A stretch of DNA of 64,000 nucleotides from Arthrobacter pascens (GTDB lineage Bacteria > Actinomycetota > Actinomycetes > Actinomycetales > Micrococcaceae). The stretch covers positions 1,798,001 to 1,862,000 of the forward strand of contig NZ_JAUSXF010000001.1 of the NCBI RefSeq assembly GCF_030816475.1, written 5' to 3'. The position numbers and the translations under genes are program-made. Positions 23,436-32,226 of this stretch are shown in pieces; position 1 is the first letter of the stretch; each line of letters opens with the position of its first letter. Below the pieces are notes generated by a model. That model did not search any database. It saw only the letters and a program-made list of their open reading frames with translations, and was not told the DNA's origin.

Positions 23436-26400
23436 CTTTCACGCACCTCCACGTATCTACTGCCTTCAGCGCCCATTACGGCGTTTCCTGGCCGGACGAG
23501 CTTGCCCAGGTTGCCGCCGCGGATGGCGCTACTGCGCTCGCATGCACGGACAGGGACGGGCTCTACGGCACCATCAAACACCTCAAAGCCTGCATGGCTG
23601 CCGGAATAGACCCCATTGTGGGGGTTGACCTTGCGGTCTTCGACGACGACGGCGACCAACGAACCCAACTTGCCGGCCGGGTAGTCGTGCTCGCCCGCGG
23701 AAACAACCAGGGAGCCGGATACCGTGCCCTGTGCCGGCTGGTATCGGACGCCCATGCCCGCACCTCCGGTAAGGCCGGGGGAGCGGTTCCCGTGGCTATC
23801 ACCCGGGCCGAACTTGCATCCCGGACCCTTGATCCACGGACCCTTAAGCCGGTATTGACCGTCCTGATAGGACCCGATTCCGACGTCGGACTGGCCCTGG
23901 GCGGACGGCGCTACCTGCGTCCCCGCACCCTTTTCAAACGCTGGCTCGATGCCATGCCGGCAGGGACTGTGGTGGCTGAAATTGTCTCCCAGCTCAGCGC
24001 GCCCGGCGCGCCCCTGAGCACAGCCCATGCAGTCCGCATGCTTAAACTCGCGGAAGAACACGGGGTCCCTGCCGTGCTCACCAATGCTGCCCGGTACTGC
24101 GCCGAGGACGGCGCCGCAACGGCAGACGTGCTGGACTCAGCCCGGACGCTGAAGTCGCTTCCGGAACTTGCCGCCGAGCCCCTGCTCCAGCCAAACGGCC
24201 AGGGCTGGTTGAAATCAGCCGGTCAGATGCTCCAACTGGGCAAGGAAATCATCAGTGCCGCAGGGTATGGTGCCGCCGATCTTAAACAGCTGATGGCCCA
24301 GACCGAGGTGCTCGCTGACCTTTGCAGGATTGATCCAGTGGCGGACATGGGCTGGAAACAACCGGTTGTCCCTGAAGCCTCAGTGATCGGCATCAGCCAG
24401 GACCCTGATATTGAACTGGTGCAGCGCTGCGAGGCCGGCATTGCCAGGCGGTTCCCGGGTATATCCGGTACCGCCGAAAAGGACATGCGCCAGCGCCTCA
24501 CCCATGAACTGGGTATCATCCAGAACCTTGGATTCTCCTCCTACTTCCTCACGGTGGCGGAAGTTTCCAGGATGATCATTGACATGGGGGTCCGCGTCGC
24601 CGCCCGTGGTTCCGGCGCTTCCAGCCTGGTCAATTACCTGATCGATATCAGCCAGGTGAACCCCCTGCAGCACGACCTTGTTTTCGAACGGTTCCTGTCC
24701 CGGGACCGGGCCACTTTGCCCGATATTGACCTTGATGTTGAAAGCGCAGAACGCCATAACGTCTACCGGAGGATCTTTGACCGGTTCGGCGCCGAGCGGG
24801 TCACGCTCATGAGTATGCAGAACGGCTACCGCGCCCGCGGCGCCGTCCGGGACGCCGGGATGGCTTTGGGCATGGATCAGGGCGATGTGGGGGAAATCGC
24901 GAAGCAACTGTGGCGTTTTTCTGCCCGAAAGTTCCGGGAGGCAATGGCGGAAAAGCCTGAGCTGAGGGAGTTCGCCGGGCGGGTGGAACAACGGGAGTTT
25001 ACAGAAAACCAGCAGCTGGACCTGCTCGTGGACCTTACTGAACGCCTTGACCGGCTTCCGCGGCACATATCCATGCACCCCTGCGGGGTGATCCTGGGCG
25101 ATGCGACCCTGCTTGACCGGACCCCTGTCCAGCCGAGCGGACTGGGGCTGCCTATGAGCCAGTTCGACAAGCACGACATGGATCCCATGGGCATGCTCAA
25201 GCTCGATGTCCTGGGGGTCCGGATGCAGAGTGCCATGGCCTTTGCTGTCAGGGAAGTCATCCGGATCCACTCCTCCAAAGCGGAAGTGGTCGCCGCGGGT
25301 GCACACCCCACAGGCCCTGATGGCACCGGGCCGGACTATATCGCCGAGAATGGGCATATCGAGTTGAATGCCGTGCCCCTTGATGACGAACCAACCTATG
25401 AGCTCATCCGAAGCACTCACACCCTGGGCTGTTTCCAGATCGAATCCCCGGGCCAGCGTGAGCTGGTGGGCAAGATGGCACCCAGGGACTTCAATGACCT
25501 CATCATCGATATCTCGCTGTTCAGGCCGGGGCCCATGAAATCGGATATGGTGCGGCCATTCCTGGAACACCGGCACGGTTTCGCCCCGGAAGTTTATCCG
25601 CACCCTGACCTGAAACCCGTGCTTCAGGAAACGCATGGGGTCACCGTTTTCCATGAACAGATCCTGAAGACCTTCGACATCATGACAGGATGCGGCCTCG
25701 CCCGTGCTGACGAATTCCGCCGCATTCTGGGCAATGAGGAACGTGAGCCGCAAGTGGAGGAGTACTTCCGAAGGGAAGCCCGGATCAAGGGCTACGCCCC
25801 TGACGTGGTGGATAAGGTCTGGGGGACCCTGAAGTCCTTCGCCAGTTTTGGCTTCTGCAAGGCACACGGTGCGGCTTTTGCCGTGCCCACCTACCAGTCA
25901 GCCTGGCTCAAGGCGCACCATCCCGAAGCCTTCCTGGCGGGGTTATGGGAACACGATCCCGGGATGTATCCCAAGCGGCTCCTGGTGGCGGAAGCCCGCA
26001 GGCTCGGTATCCCGATCCTGCCCCTGGACATCAACCGCAGCCAGGCGGAATACCGGGTAGAACGGATCGCTGATGGAAAGGACCGCGGCAAACTGGGAAT
26101 CAGGCTGAGCCTCAATGGGATATACGGCATGTCCGCTGCCGAGCTCAAACGCATTGTCTCCGGTCAGCCCTACGAATCGCTGGCGGATCTCCGCGACCGG
26201 TCAAGGCTCAGTAAGCCCAGCATCAAGAGGCTGGCCCAGCTGGGTGCCTTTGACTCACTCCACCGGGAATCCGGCGGCGCAGCCAACCGGGCGGACCTGG
26301 TCCAGCACCTGCAAAAGCTCCAGGCCACGGGAAGCACCAGGAAGGCCCCAGAGGTCATGGAAGGGCAGTTGGCATTGCCGCTGGGGGACGTGGAACTCCG

Positions 26401-26920
26401 GAACGTGAAGCCAGGCCTTCCCGCGCCCACCCTGGTGGACAATGTCAGGGCGGAACTTGACCTGATGGCCATTGACGCCAGCGGGCATCTGATGGACAGC
26501 CACCGTCCTATGCTGGACAGGCTCGGGGTCACCACTGCGGACAAGCTGCTTGGCCTGCGCAACGGCACCGAGGTGCTGGTTGCCGGGGTGCGCATCGCCA
26601 CGCAGACGCCGCCCATGCGTGGCGGCCGCCGCGTGGTCTTCATCAGCATCGACGACGGCACAGGCTGCGTCGACTCGGTCTTCTTCCATGAGGCACAGGA
26701 ACAGGCGGGAATGCTGCTGTTCGGAACGCGGCTGCTGCTCATCCGGGGCACCACGCGGCGTACCGGTCCCAGGGGAATCAGCCTGAGCGCCAACATGGCC
26801 TGGGACTTAAGCCGGATCGAAACGCTGCCCTTCCCGCAGTCCGCACCGGAGACTGCGGACGTTCCGCATCCGCTGGACGGGATCAGCCGGAGCCTGGCAA
26901 TTACCGGAATGGGCAGCTGA
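23432..26920 (+). CDS. dnaE2: Error-prone DNA polymerase DnaE2
   Basis: The 1162-aa protein is a C-family polymerase: an N-terminal PHP domain starting FTHLHVSTAFSAHYGVSW, the palm with the catalytic Asp pair in LPDIDLDVESAERH near residue 430, fingers with GSGASSLVNYLIDI upstream, a tandem HhH region, and a C-terminal OB domain (VLVAGVRIATQTPP ... GCVDSVFFHE). DnaE2 makes damage-induced mutations and works with ImuA'/ImuB. Overlap with DUF6504 and the upstream LexA-like box point to SOS control. Length and CGVILGD/FDKHDMDPMGMLKLDVLG motifs match DnaE2 rather than the replicative DnaE1. Confidence 0.95.
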   Translation: MTFTHLHVSTAFSAHYGVSWPDELAQVAAADGATALACTDRDGLYGTIKHLKACMAAGIDPIVGVDLAVFDDDGDQRTQLAGRVVVLARGNNQGAGYRALCRLVSDAHARTSGKAGGAVPVAITRAELASRTLDPRTLKPVLTVLIGPDSDVGLALGGRRYLRPRTLFKRWLDAMPAGTVVAEIVSQLSAPGAPLSTAHAVRMLKLAEEHGVPAVLTNAARYCAEDGAATADVLDSARTLKSLPELAAEPLLQPNGQGWLKSAGQMLQLGKEIISAAGYGAADLKQLMAQTEVLADLCRIDPVADMGWKQPVVPEASVIGISQDPDIELVQRCEAGIARRFPGISGTAEKDMRQRLTHELGIIQNLGFSSYFLTVAEVSRMIIDMGVRVAARGSGASSLVNYLIDISQVNPLQHDLVFERFLSRDRATLPDIDLDVESAERHNVYRRIFDRFGAERVTLMSMQNGYRARGAVRDAGMALGMDQGDVGEIAKQLWRFSARKFREAMAEKPELREFAGRVEQREFTENQQLDLLVDLTERLDRLPRHISMHPCGVILGDATLLDRTPVQPSGLGLPMSQFDKHDMDPMGMLKLDVLGVRMQSAMAFAVREVIRIHSSKAEVVAAGAHPTGPDGTGPDYIAENGHIELNAVPLDDEPTYELIRSTHTLGCFQIESPGQRELVGKMAPRDFNDLIIDISLFRPGPMKSDMVRPFLEHRHGFAPEVYPHPDLKPVLQETHGVTVFHEQILKTFDIMTGCGLARADEFRRILGNEEREPQVEEYFRREARIKGYAPDVVDKVWGTLKSFASFGFCKAHGAAFAVPTYQSAWLKAHHPEAFLAGLWEHDPGMYPKRLLVAEARRLGIPILPLDINRSQAEYRVERIADGKDRGKLGIRLSLNGIYGMSAAELKRIVSGQPYESLADLRDRSRLSKPSIKRLAQLGAFDSLHRESGGAANRADLVQHLQKLQATGSTRKAPEVMEGQLALPLGDVELRNVKPGLPAPTLVDNVRAELDLMAIDASGHLMDSHRPMLDRLGVTTADKLLGLRNGTEVLVAGVRIATQTPPMRGGRRVVFISIDDGTGCVDSVFFHEAQEQAGMLLFGTRLLLIRGTTRRTGPRGISLSANMAWDLSRIETLPFPQSAPETADVPHPLDGISRSLAITGMGS

Positions 26921-27035
26921 ACACGGCCCGGTCCCGTTGGTCGGCCCCCGGCGAAACCGATAGCATTGACGATGGCTGGCTGTGGTCCCCGTACGCCACA
27001 AGCTATGAAGCCTAAACTTTGAATAGGAGACACCC

Positions 27036-29045
27036 GTGTCAGATGCCCAGCAGATCACCCTCATCGTCGACGGCGAAGAGACCAAGGTGACTACCGGGAC
27101 AACCGGTGCGGAACTCTTCTTTGAGCGCCGTGACGTCGTTGTGGCCCGCATTAACGGCGAGCTGAAGGACCTGGACCAGGAACTGCCTGAAGGTGCCGAG
27201 ATCCAGGCCGTGACCATCGGTTCGCCTGACGGCCTGAACGTGCTCCGCCACTCCACGGCCCATGTCATGGCGCAGGCAGTGCAGCAACTGCGCCCGGACG
27301 CGAAGCTGGGAATCGGCCCGTACATCACGGACGGCTTCTACTTCGACTTCGATGTCGCAGCACCGTTTACCCCGGAGGACCTCAGGACCCTGGAAAAGAT
27401 GATGCTCAAGATCGTCAACCAGAACCAGAAGTTCGTCCGCCGCGTGGTCAGCGAAGACGAAGCCCGCGAAGCCGTGAAGGACGAGCCCTACAAACTGGAA
27501 CTGCTGGGCAAGAAGAACGAGGCCGCCGAAGCCGGTGAAGGAGTCAACGTCGAAGTCGGCGCCGGGGACATCACCATCTACGACAACGTGGACCGGAAAA
27601 GCGGCGACAGCGTCTGGTGCGATCTCTGCCGCGGCCCGCACCTGCCCAACACCAAACTCATTTCCAACGCCTTCGCGCTGACGCGTTCCTCCTCCGCCTA
27701 CTGGCTGGGCAACCAGAAGAACCAGCAGCTGCAGCGGATTTACGGCACGGCCTGGCCCACCAAGGATGAGCTGAAGGCCTACCAGGAGCGCCTCGCAGAA
27801 GCAGAACGGCGGGACCACCGCAAGCTTGGCGTGGAACTGGACCTGTTTTCCTTCCCTGACGAGCTCGGTTCGGGATTGCCGGTATTCCACCCCAAGGGCG
27901 GCATCATCCGCAAGGAGATGGAGGACTACTCCCGCCAGCGCCACGTCGACGCCGGCTACGAGTTCGTCTACACACCCCACATCACCAAGGGCCACCTGTA
28001 TGAGGTCTCGGGCCACCTTGACTGGTACAAGGACGGCATGTTCCCCCCGATGCGGGTGGATGAGGAACTCAACGCTGACGGTACTGTCCGCAAACCCGCG
28101 CAGGACTACTACCTCAAGCCGATGAACTGCCCGATGCACAACCTGATCTTCCGCTCCCGCGGACGGTCCTACCGGGAACTGCCCCTACGACTCTTCGAAT
28201 TCGGGTCCGTCTACCGGTACGAAAAGTCCGGTGTGGTCCACGGGCTGACCAGGGTGCGTGGCATGACGCAGGACGATGCCCACATCTATTGCACGCGGGA
28301 GCAGATGAAGGATGAGCTCACTAAAACCCTGAACTTCGTCCTTGGGCTCCTGCAGGATTACGGCCTGAACGACTTCTACCTGGAGCTTTCCACCAAGGAC
28401 CCGGAGAAGTATGTCGGGGAGGACGCCGCCTGGGAGGAAGCCACCAGGACCCTCGAGGAGGTGGCGCATGACTCCGGGCTGGAACTCGTGGCGGATCCGG
28501 GCGGAGCCGCGTTCTACGGGCCGAAGATTTCCGTGCAGGCCAAGGACGCCCTGGGCCGTACCTGGCAGATGTCCACCATCCAGCTGGACTTCAACCTCCC
28601 GGAACGGTTCGAACTGGAGTTCCAGGCTGCAGACGGTACCCGGCAGCGGCCTGTGATGATCCACCGTGCACTGTTCGGCTCCATCGAGCGGTTCATGGGC
28701 GTGCTCACCGAGCACTACGCCGGGGCGTTCCCGGCCTGGCTGGCCCCCGTACAGGTGGTGGGCATCCCCGTGGCCGAAACATTCAACGACTACGTGTTCG
28801 ACGTCGTTGACCAGCTTAAGGCGGCGGGCATCCGCGCCGAGGTGGACACCAGCTCGGACAGGTTCCCCAAAAAGATCCGCACTGCAAGCAAGAACAAGAT
28901 CCCGTTCGTCCTGATTGCAGGCGGCGACGACGCCGAGGCCGGCGCGGTGTCCTTCCGCTTCCGGGACGGCAGCCAGGACAACGGCGTGCCCGTGGCCGAG
29001 GCAGTCAAGCGGATCACAGAAGCCGTCCGCAACCGGACCAGCTAG
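27036..29045 (+). CDS. thrS: Threonyl-tRNA synthetase
   Basis: The 669-aa class II synthetase has a TGS domain (1-65), the editing SAD domain with [14 protein letters not shown], the catalytic core with [20 protein letters not shown] (the zinc Cys), [21 protein letters not shown] (motif 2), and the anticodon domain from about 570 ([19 protein letters not shown]). It attaches Thr to tRNA-Thr. The GTG at 27036 follows TAGGAGA. It heads the thrS-HIT-pgsA cluster that is conserved in mycobacteria and relatives. Confidence 0.97.
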   Translation: MSDAQQITLIVDGEETKVTTGTTGAELFFERRDVVVARINGELKDLDQELPEGAEIQAVTIGSPDGLNVLRHSTAHVMAQAVQQLRPDAKLGIGPYITDGFYFDFDVAAPFTPEDLRTLEKMMLKIVNQNQKFVRRVVSEDEAREAVKDEPYKLELLGKKNEAAEAGEGVNVEVGAGDITIYDNVDRKSGDSVWCDLCRGPHLPNTKLISNAFALTRSSSAYWLGNQKNQQLQRIYGTAWPTKDELKAYQERLAEAERRDHRKLGVELDLFSFPDELGSGLPVFHPKGGIIRKEMEDYSRQRHVDAGYEFVYTPHITKGHLYEVSGHLDWYKDGMFPPMRVDEELNADGTVRKPAQDYYLKPMNCPMHNLIFRSRGRSYRELPLRLFEFGSVYRYEKSGVVHGLTRVRGMTQDDAHIYCTREQMKDELTKTLNFVLGLLQDYGLNDFYLELSTKDPEKYVGEDAAWEEATRTLEEVAHDSGLELVADPGGAAFYGPKISVQAKDALGRTWQMSTIQLDFNLPERFELEFQAADGTRQRPVMIHRALFGSIERFMGVLTEHYAGAFPAWLAPVQVVGIPVAETFNDYVFDVVDQLKAAGIRAEVDTSSDRFPKKIRTASKNKIPFVLIAGGDDAEAGAVSFRFRDGSQDNGVPVAEAVKRITEAVRNRTS

Positions 29046-29064
29046 CGGAACGGATATAGACACG

Positions 29065-29652
29065 GTGCAGGAGAACACAGGCGCAGGATATCCAGGCGAT
29101 GCCGGCGTGACCGATGATTTCGATCTCGCGGGTGTCCCCGATGCCTTCCAGCGCCTGTGGACTCCGCACCGGATGGCCTACATCAAGGGCGGCCAGCACC
29201 AGTTCAAGAACGAAGAGGACTGCCCCTTCTGCGTCGGCCCAAGCAGGACTGACGAAGAATCGCTCATCGTGCACCGGGGAAAGACCTGCTACGTGGTTCT
29301 CAACCTGTTCCCGTACAACCCGGGCCACCTGCTGGTCTGCCCGTACCGGCATGTGCCCGACTACACCGACCTCACGCTCGAGGAGACTGCGGAGTTCGCA
29401 GAGTTGACGCAGACCGCCATGAAAGTCCTCCGCAAGGTGGCTAACCCGGGCGGCTTCAACCTGGGCATGAACCAGGGTGTGGTGGGCGGAGCAGGGATTT
29501 CGGCCCACCTGCATCAGCACATCGTTCCGCGGTGGGGCGGTGACGGCAACTTTTTCCCCATCATTGCCCAGACCAAGGCCATCACCCAGACGCTGGATGA
29601 GGTTCGCCAGCAGGTTTCACAGGCCTGGCCCGGGGAGACGGATGCTGAATAG
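29065..29652 (+). CDS. HIT domain protein (Ap4A phosphorylase-like)
   Basis: A 195-aa HIT-family protein. EEDCPFCVGPSRTDEESLIVHR begins the domain, VVLNLFPYNPGHLLVCPYRH follows, and the triad is HLHQHIVPRWGGD. Place and sequence match the mycobacterial Rv2613c group, which phosphorolyses diadenosine tetraphosphate. The GTG at 29065 gives a ~30-residue lead; weak ribosome site. The 3' end overlaps pgsA by 11 bases, indicating one operon with thrS. Confidence 0.88.
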   Translation: MQENTGAGYPGDAGVTDDFDLAGVPDAFQRLWTPHRMAYIKGGQHQFKNEEDCPFCVGPSRTDEESLIVHRGKTCYVVLNLFPYNPGHLLVCPYRHVPDYTDLTLEETAEFAELTQTAMKVLRKVANPGGFNLGMNQGVVGGAGISAHLHQHIVPRWGGDGNFFPIIAQTKAITQTLDEVRQQVSQAWPGETDAE

Positions 29653-30265
29653 GCACGCGCGCGGTTTTTTCACCGCGTTGTTCACCCCGCTTGCCCGCTG
29701 GCTGCTCAAAATCGGTGTTTCCCCCGATGCAGTCACAGTCATCGGTACAGCGGGTGTGGTGGTGGGCGCCCTGGTCTTCTACCCCCTCGGCCACCTCTGG
29801 TGGGGAACGCTGTTCATTACGGCGTTCGTCTTTTCCGACGTGCTGGATGGCATCATGGCCCGGATGCGTGATGCCGGCGGGCGGTGGGGCAACTTTCTGG
29901 ACTCCACGCTGGACAGGATCGCCGACGGAGCACTGTTTGCCGGACTCGCGATCTGGTTCTTCACAGGTGGCGCCCACTTCGCGATCGCTGTGGCCGCCGT
30001 CATCTGCCTGGTCCTGGGCATGGTGGTCTCCTATGCCCGGGCTAAAGCCGAGTCGCTGGGATTCACTGCCAACGTTGGGATCGCGGAGCGGGCGGAGCGG
30101 CTCGTCTCGGTGCTGGTCGTCACCGGATTCACCGGTCTGGGGCTCCCCGGAATCGTCCTGCTGGTGACACTCGGGCTCCTCGCGCTGGCCAGCCTGGTCA
30201 CGGTGATCCAGCGGGTGCTGTCAGTCCGGCGCCAGGCCCTTGCGGAATCCACTGCATCCGATTAA
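29642..30265 (+). CDS. pgsA: Phosphatidylinositol phosphate synthase (CDP-alcohol phosphatidyltransferase)
   Basis: A 207-aa membrane enzyme with about six transmembrane helices. The CDP-alcohol signature is complete: SDVLDGIMARMRDAGGRWGN then FLDSTLDR, giving D-x2-D-G-x2-A-R-x8-G-x3-D-x3-D. In actinobacteria the gene after thrS and HIT makes phosphatidyl-myo-inositol phosphate from CDP-diacylglycerol, the first step toward PIMs. The ATG at 29642 overlaps the HIT gene. The usual next genes (acyltransferase, pimA) are missing; pdxS follows instead. Confidence 0.9.
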   Translation: MLNRHARGFFTALFTPLARWLLKIGVSPDAVTVIGTAGVVVGALVFYPLGHLWWGTLFITAFVFSDVLDGIMARMRDAGGRWGNFLDSTLDRIADGALFAGLAIWFFTGGAHFAIAVAAVICLVLGMVVSYARAKAESLGFTANVGIAERAERLVSVLVVTGFTGLGLPGIVLLVTLGLLALASLVTVIQRVLSVRRQALAESTASD

Positions 30266-30353
30266 TCCTGATTAAGCCCGCTGGCCGCGGTAGGACTAGT
30301 ATTAGGAATGCCCGGTCAATGGATCCGGCAATCCGGTGCGTGTATCTAGCGGC

Positions 30354-30389
30354 ATGACCTTGCCGCCTTCCCGCCCCGGCGAAGGTCAT
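30354..30389 (+). promoter_or_regulatory. Leader hairpin before pdxS
   Basis: ATGACCTTGCCG pairs with CGGCGAAGGTCAT (one bulged base, 11-base loop) just 22 bases before the pdxS start. It could shape mRNA stability or control start-site access; it is not followed directly by a T-run, so it is not a plain terminator. Confidence 0.5.
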
Positions 30390-30411
30390 CTATCTACCCA
30401 TAGGGGTTTTT

Positions 30412-31338
30412 GTGTCTACACCTGATGTAAGCAGCGAAGCCGGTTCGTCCCCGAACAGCGTCACGGGCAGCAAGCGCGTCAAGCGCGGCATGGCTGAGAT
30501 GCTCAAGGGCGGCGTCATCATGGACGTCGTCAACGTCGAGCAGGCCCGCATCGCCGAAGATGCCGGTGCCGTTGCAGTGATGGCGCTGGAACGCGTTCCC
30601 GCCGATATACGTGCCCAGGGCGGCGTGTCCCGGATGTCGGATCCTGACATGATCGACAAGATCATCGATGCCGTGTCCGTGCCGGTCATGGCCAAGGCCC
30701 GGATCGGCCACTTCGTCGAGGCGCAGATCCTGCAGTCCCTGGGCGTGGACTACATTGACGAGTCCGAGGTCCTGACCCCGGCTGACTACGCCAACCACAT
30801 CGACAAATGGGAATTCACCGTTCCCTTCGTCTGCGGTGCCACCAACCTGGGTGAGGCTCTGCGCCGCATCAATGAGGGCGCGGCGATGATCCGGTCCAAG
30901 GGCGAGGCCGGCACCGGCGACGTCTCCAACGCCACTACCCACATGCGCCAGATCCGTGCCGAACTGCGCAGGCTCTCCTCCCTGCCGGAGGACGAGCTCT
31001 ACGTCGCCGCCAAGGAACTGCAGGCGCCGTACGAGCTGGTCAAGGAAGTCGCCCTGACAGGCAAGCTTCCGGTCGTGCTGTTCACCGCCGGCGGCATCGC
31101 CACCCCCGCTGACGCGGCCATGATGATGCAGCTCGGCGCTGACGGTGTGTTCGTCGGCTCCGGCATCTTCAAGTCCGGCAACCCGGCCCAGCGCGCCGCC
31201 GCCGTCGTCAAGGCCACCACGTTCTTCGATGACCCTGACGTCATCGCCAAGGCCTCCCGCGGCCTCGGCGAAGCCATGGTGGGCATCAACGTCGACGAGA
31301 TCCCGCAGCCGCACCGCCTCGCCGAGCGCGGCTGGTAG
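30412..31338 (+). CDS. pdxS: Pyridoxal 5'-phosphate synthase subunit PdxS
   Basis: The 308-aa TIM-barrel synthase: [46 protein letters not shown] with the active-site Lys, [17 protein letters not shown], and [32 protein letters not shown]. PdxS makes PLP from ribose 5-phosphate, glyceraldehyde 3-phosphate and ammonia delivered by PdxT. The GTG at 30412 agrees with the family start. Its partner pdxT is at 40216, separated by the second IS unit, an M3 peptidase gene, a CapA gene and gatD-murT; the two genes are usually adjacent. Confidence 0.97.
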   Translation: MSTPDVSSEAGSSPNSVTGSKRVKRGMAEMLKGGVIMDVVNVEQARIAEDAGAVAVMALERVPADIRAQGGVSRMSDPDMIDKIIDAVSVPVMAKARIGHFVEAQILQSLGVDYIDESEVLTPADYANHIDKWEFTVPFVCGATNLGEALRRINEGAAMIRSKGEAGTGDVSNATTHMRQIRAELRRLSSLPEDELYVAAKELQAPYELVKEVALTGKLPVVLFTAGGIATPADAAMMMQLGADGVFVGSGIFKSGNPAQRAAAVVKATTFFDDPDVIAKASRGLGEAMVGINVDEIPQPHRLAERGW

Positions 31339-31384
31339 TTCTCTGCCTTACGGCAGATCCTGATCCTCTGCTTGCTATTCCCCA

Positions 31385-31438
31385 CGTCCCGCTGGGGCCG
31401 CTTCGCCGCGAGCGGGGACGCAGGGCCCCTTTTACGCA
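31385..31438 (+). terminator. Probable terminator after pdxS
   Basis: GTCCCGCT and AGCGGGGAC form a stem with a G/C-rich inner loop, followed by GGGCCCCTTTT. The stem is imperfect, so confidence is moderate. The IS30 copy inserted 60 bases beyond it. Confidence 0.5.
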
Positions 31439-31499
31439 AGCTGCCGGACCAGTACCTGCCTCCGAGCAAGCAAACCGCGACGGCGGCGAGTCACCTTTG

Positions 31500-31527
31500 G
31501 GCGGATTCCATGGGTCGTTGCAACACC
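31500..31527 (-). repeat. IS30 right terminal inverted repeat, copy 2
   Basis: Matches 15478-15505 in reverse complement; TTG precedes it as the target duplication. Confidence 0.85.
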
Positions 31528-31535
31528 GCCGGTGG

Positions 31536-31986
31536 CTAAGTAGTCAAGAGTAGAACACGCAGGCGCTCGGCTGGGGTTTTCCAGCCGAGCGTTTTGCGTG
31601 GGCGGCCGTTGAGTTCCTGGGCGACGTGTTCGAGATCTTCCGGGCCGTAGACGGACAGGTCCGTGCCTTTGGGGAAGTACTGGCGCAATAAGCCGTTGGT
31701 GTTCTCATTGGAGCCGCGCTGCCAGGGGCTTGCGGGGTCGCAGAAGTAGACGGGCATGTCGGTGGCCATGGTGAAGGATCGGTGTCCGGCCATTTCGGCG
31801 CCTTGGTCCCAGGTCAGTGAGCCGCGCAGGTGCGCTGGAAGGGTACTGATGGTTCGGACGAGGCCGTCGCGGACGGTTTCAGCGGTGTGGTCTGCGGGCA
31901 GGTGCACGAGCATCACGTACCGGGTGGTGCGTTCGACCAGGGTTGCGATGGCGGACTGGTTTAGTGTCCCGGTGATCAGGTCGCCT
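31536..31986 (-). pseudogene. IS30 transposase, catalytic C-terminal part, copy 2
   Basis: Same as 15019-15469: the DDE core ([27 protein letters not shown]) is cut off from its DNA-binding part by the IS110 element. Sequence is identical to copy 1. Confidence 0.9.
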
Positions 31987-31990
31987 TCCT

Positions 31991-31996
31991 TACGGT
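31991..31996 (+). promoter_or_regulatory. Left-end -10 half of the IS110 circle-junction promoter, copy 2
   Basis: TACGGT lies 4 bases inside the left tip. Joined to the right tip, it stands exactly 17 bases after TTGACA (33426-33431), giving a near-consensus sigma-70-type promoter that reads into the bridge RNA and transposase. Confidence 0.75.
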
Positions 31997-32036
31997 GTTG
32001 TTGTGGATGATTTCGGAGCTGTCGTAGTGTTTCGAT

Positions 32037-32175
32037 CACCCTCGGGTGGCGGGTATGGCACAGGTCTCCCTGCCGCTTGGACGGCTCACTGGGAATGGCC
32101 GCCCGCTGCCCGCCGATGACTCGACCGCTGATTGAGAATTACGACATTGATCGTTGGGTAAGGACGTGCCGGCGT
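32037..32175 (+). ncRNA. IS110 bridge RNA, copy 2 (core region)
   Basis: The layout is that of IS621-type bridge RNAs. A 5' hairpin CACC-CTCG-GGTG (32037-32048) comes first. The target loop is closed by GCGGG/CCCGC, carries the left guide CAGGTCTCCCT (32061-32071; 9 of 11 bases as in target CAGGTCGCCTT), an inner GCCG-CTTGGA-CGGC hairpin, and the right guide CACTGGGAA (32087-32095; complement of target TTCCCAGTG, 9 of 9). The donor loop is closed by CGCCG/CGGCG, with the left guide ATTGAGA (32131-32137; as in the right tip of the element), an ACGA-CATTGA-TCGT hairpin, and the right guide GTAAGGA (32158-32164; complement of TCCTTAC at the left tip). Exact RNA ends are not visible. Confidence 0.85.
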
Positions 32176-32226
32176 AGTTATCGACAGGGTTATGAAAAAT
32201 TGAAGCTGATTGAAGGGGGATAAAGC

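Noticed and set aside
24380..25867. A 495-aa open frame opposite dnaE2
   Set aside because: Shadow of dnaE2, whose motifs run through the whole stretch.
26921..27035. A T-box riboswitch before thrS
   Set aside because: The 115-base leader has no T-box sequence, specifier stem or terminator, so nothing supports it.
15506..31496. A 16-kb composite transposon bounded by the two IS units
   Set aside because: Each IS unit has its own matched 3-bp duplication, so they inserted separately. A composite would share one duplication at its outer ends. The genes between are ordinary chromosomal ones.
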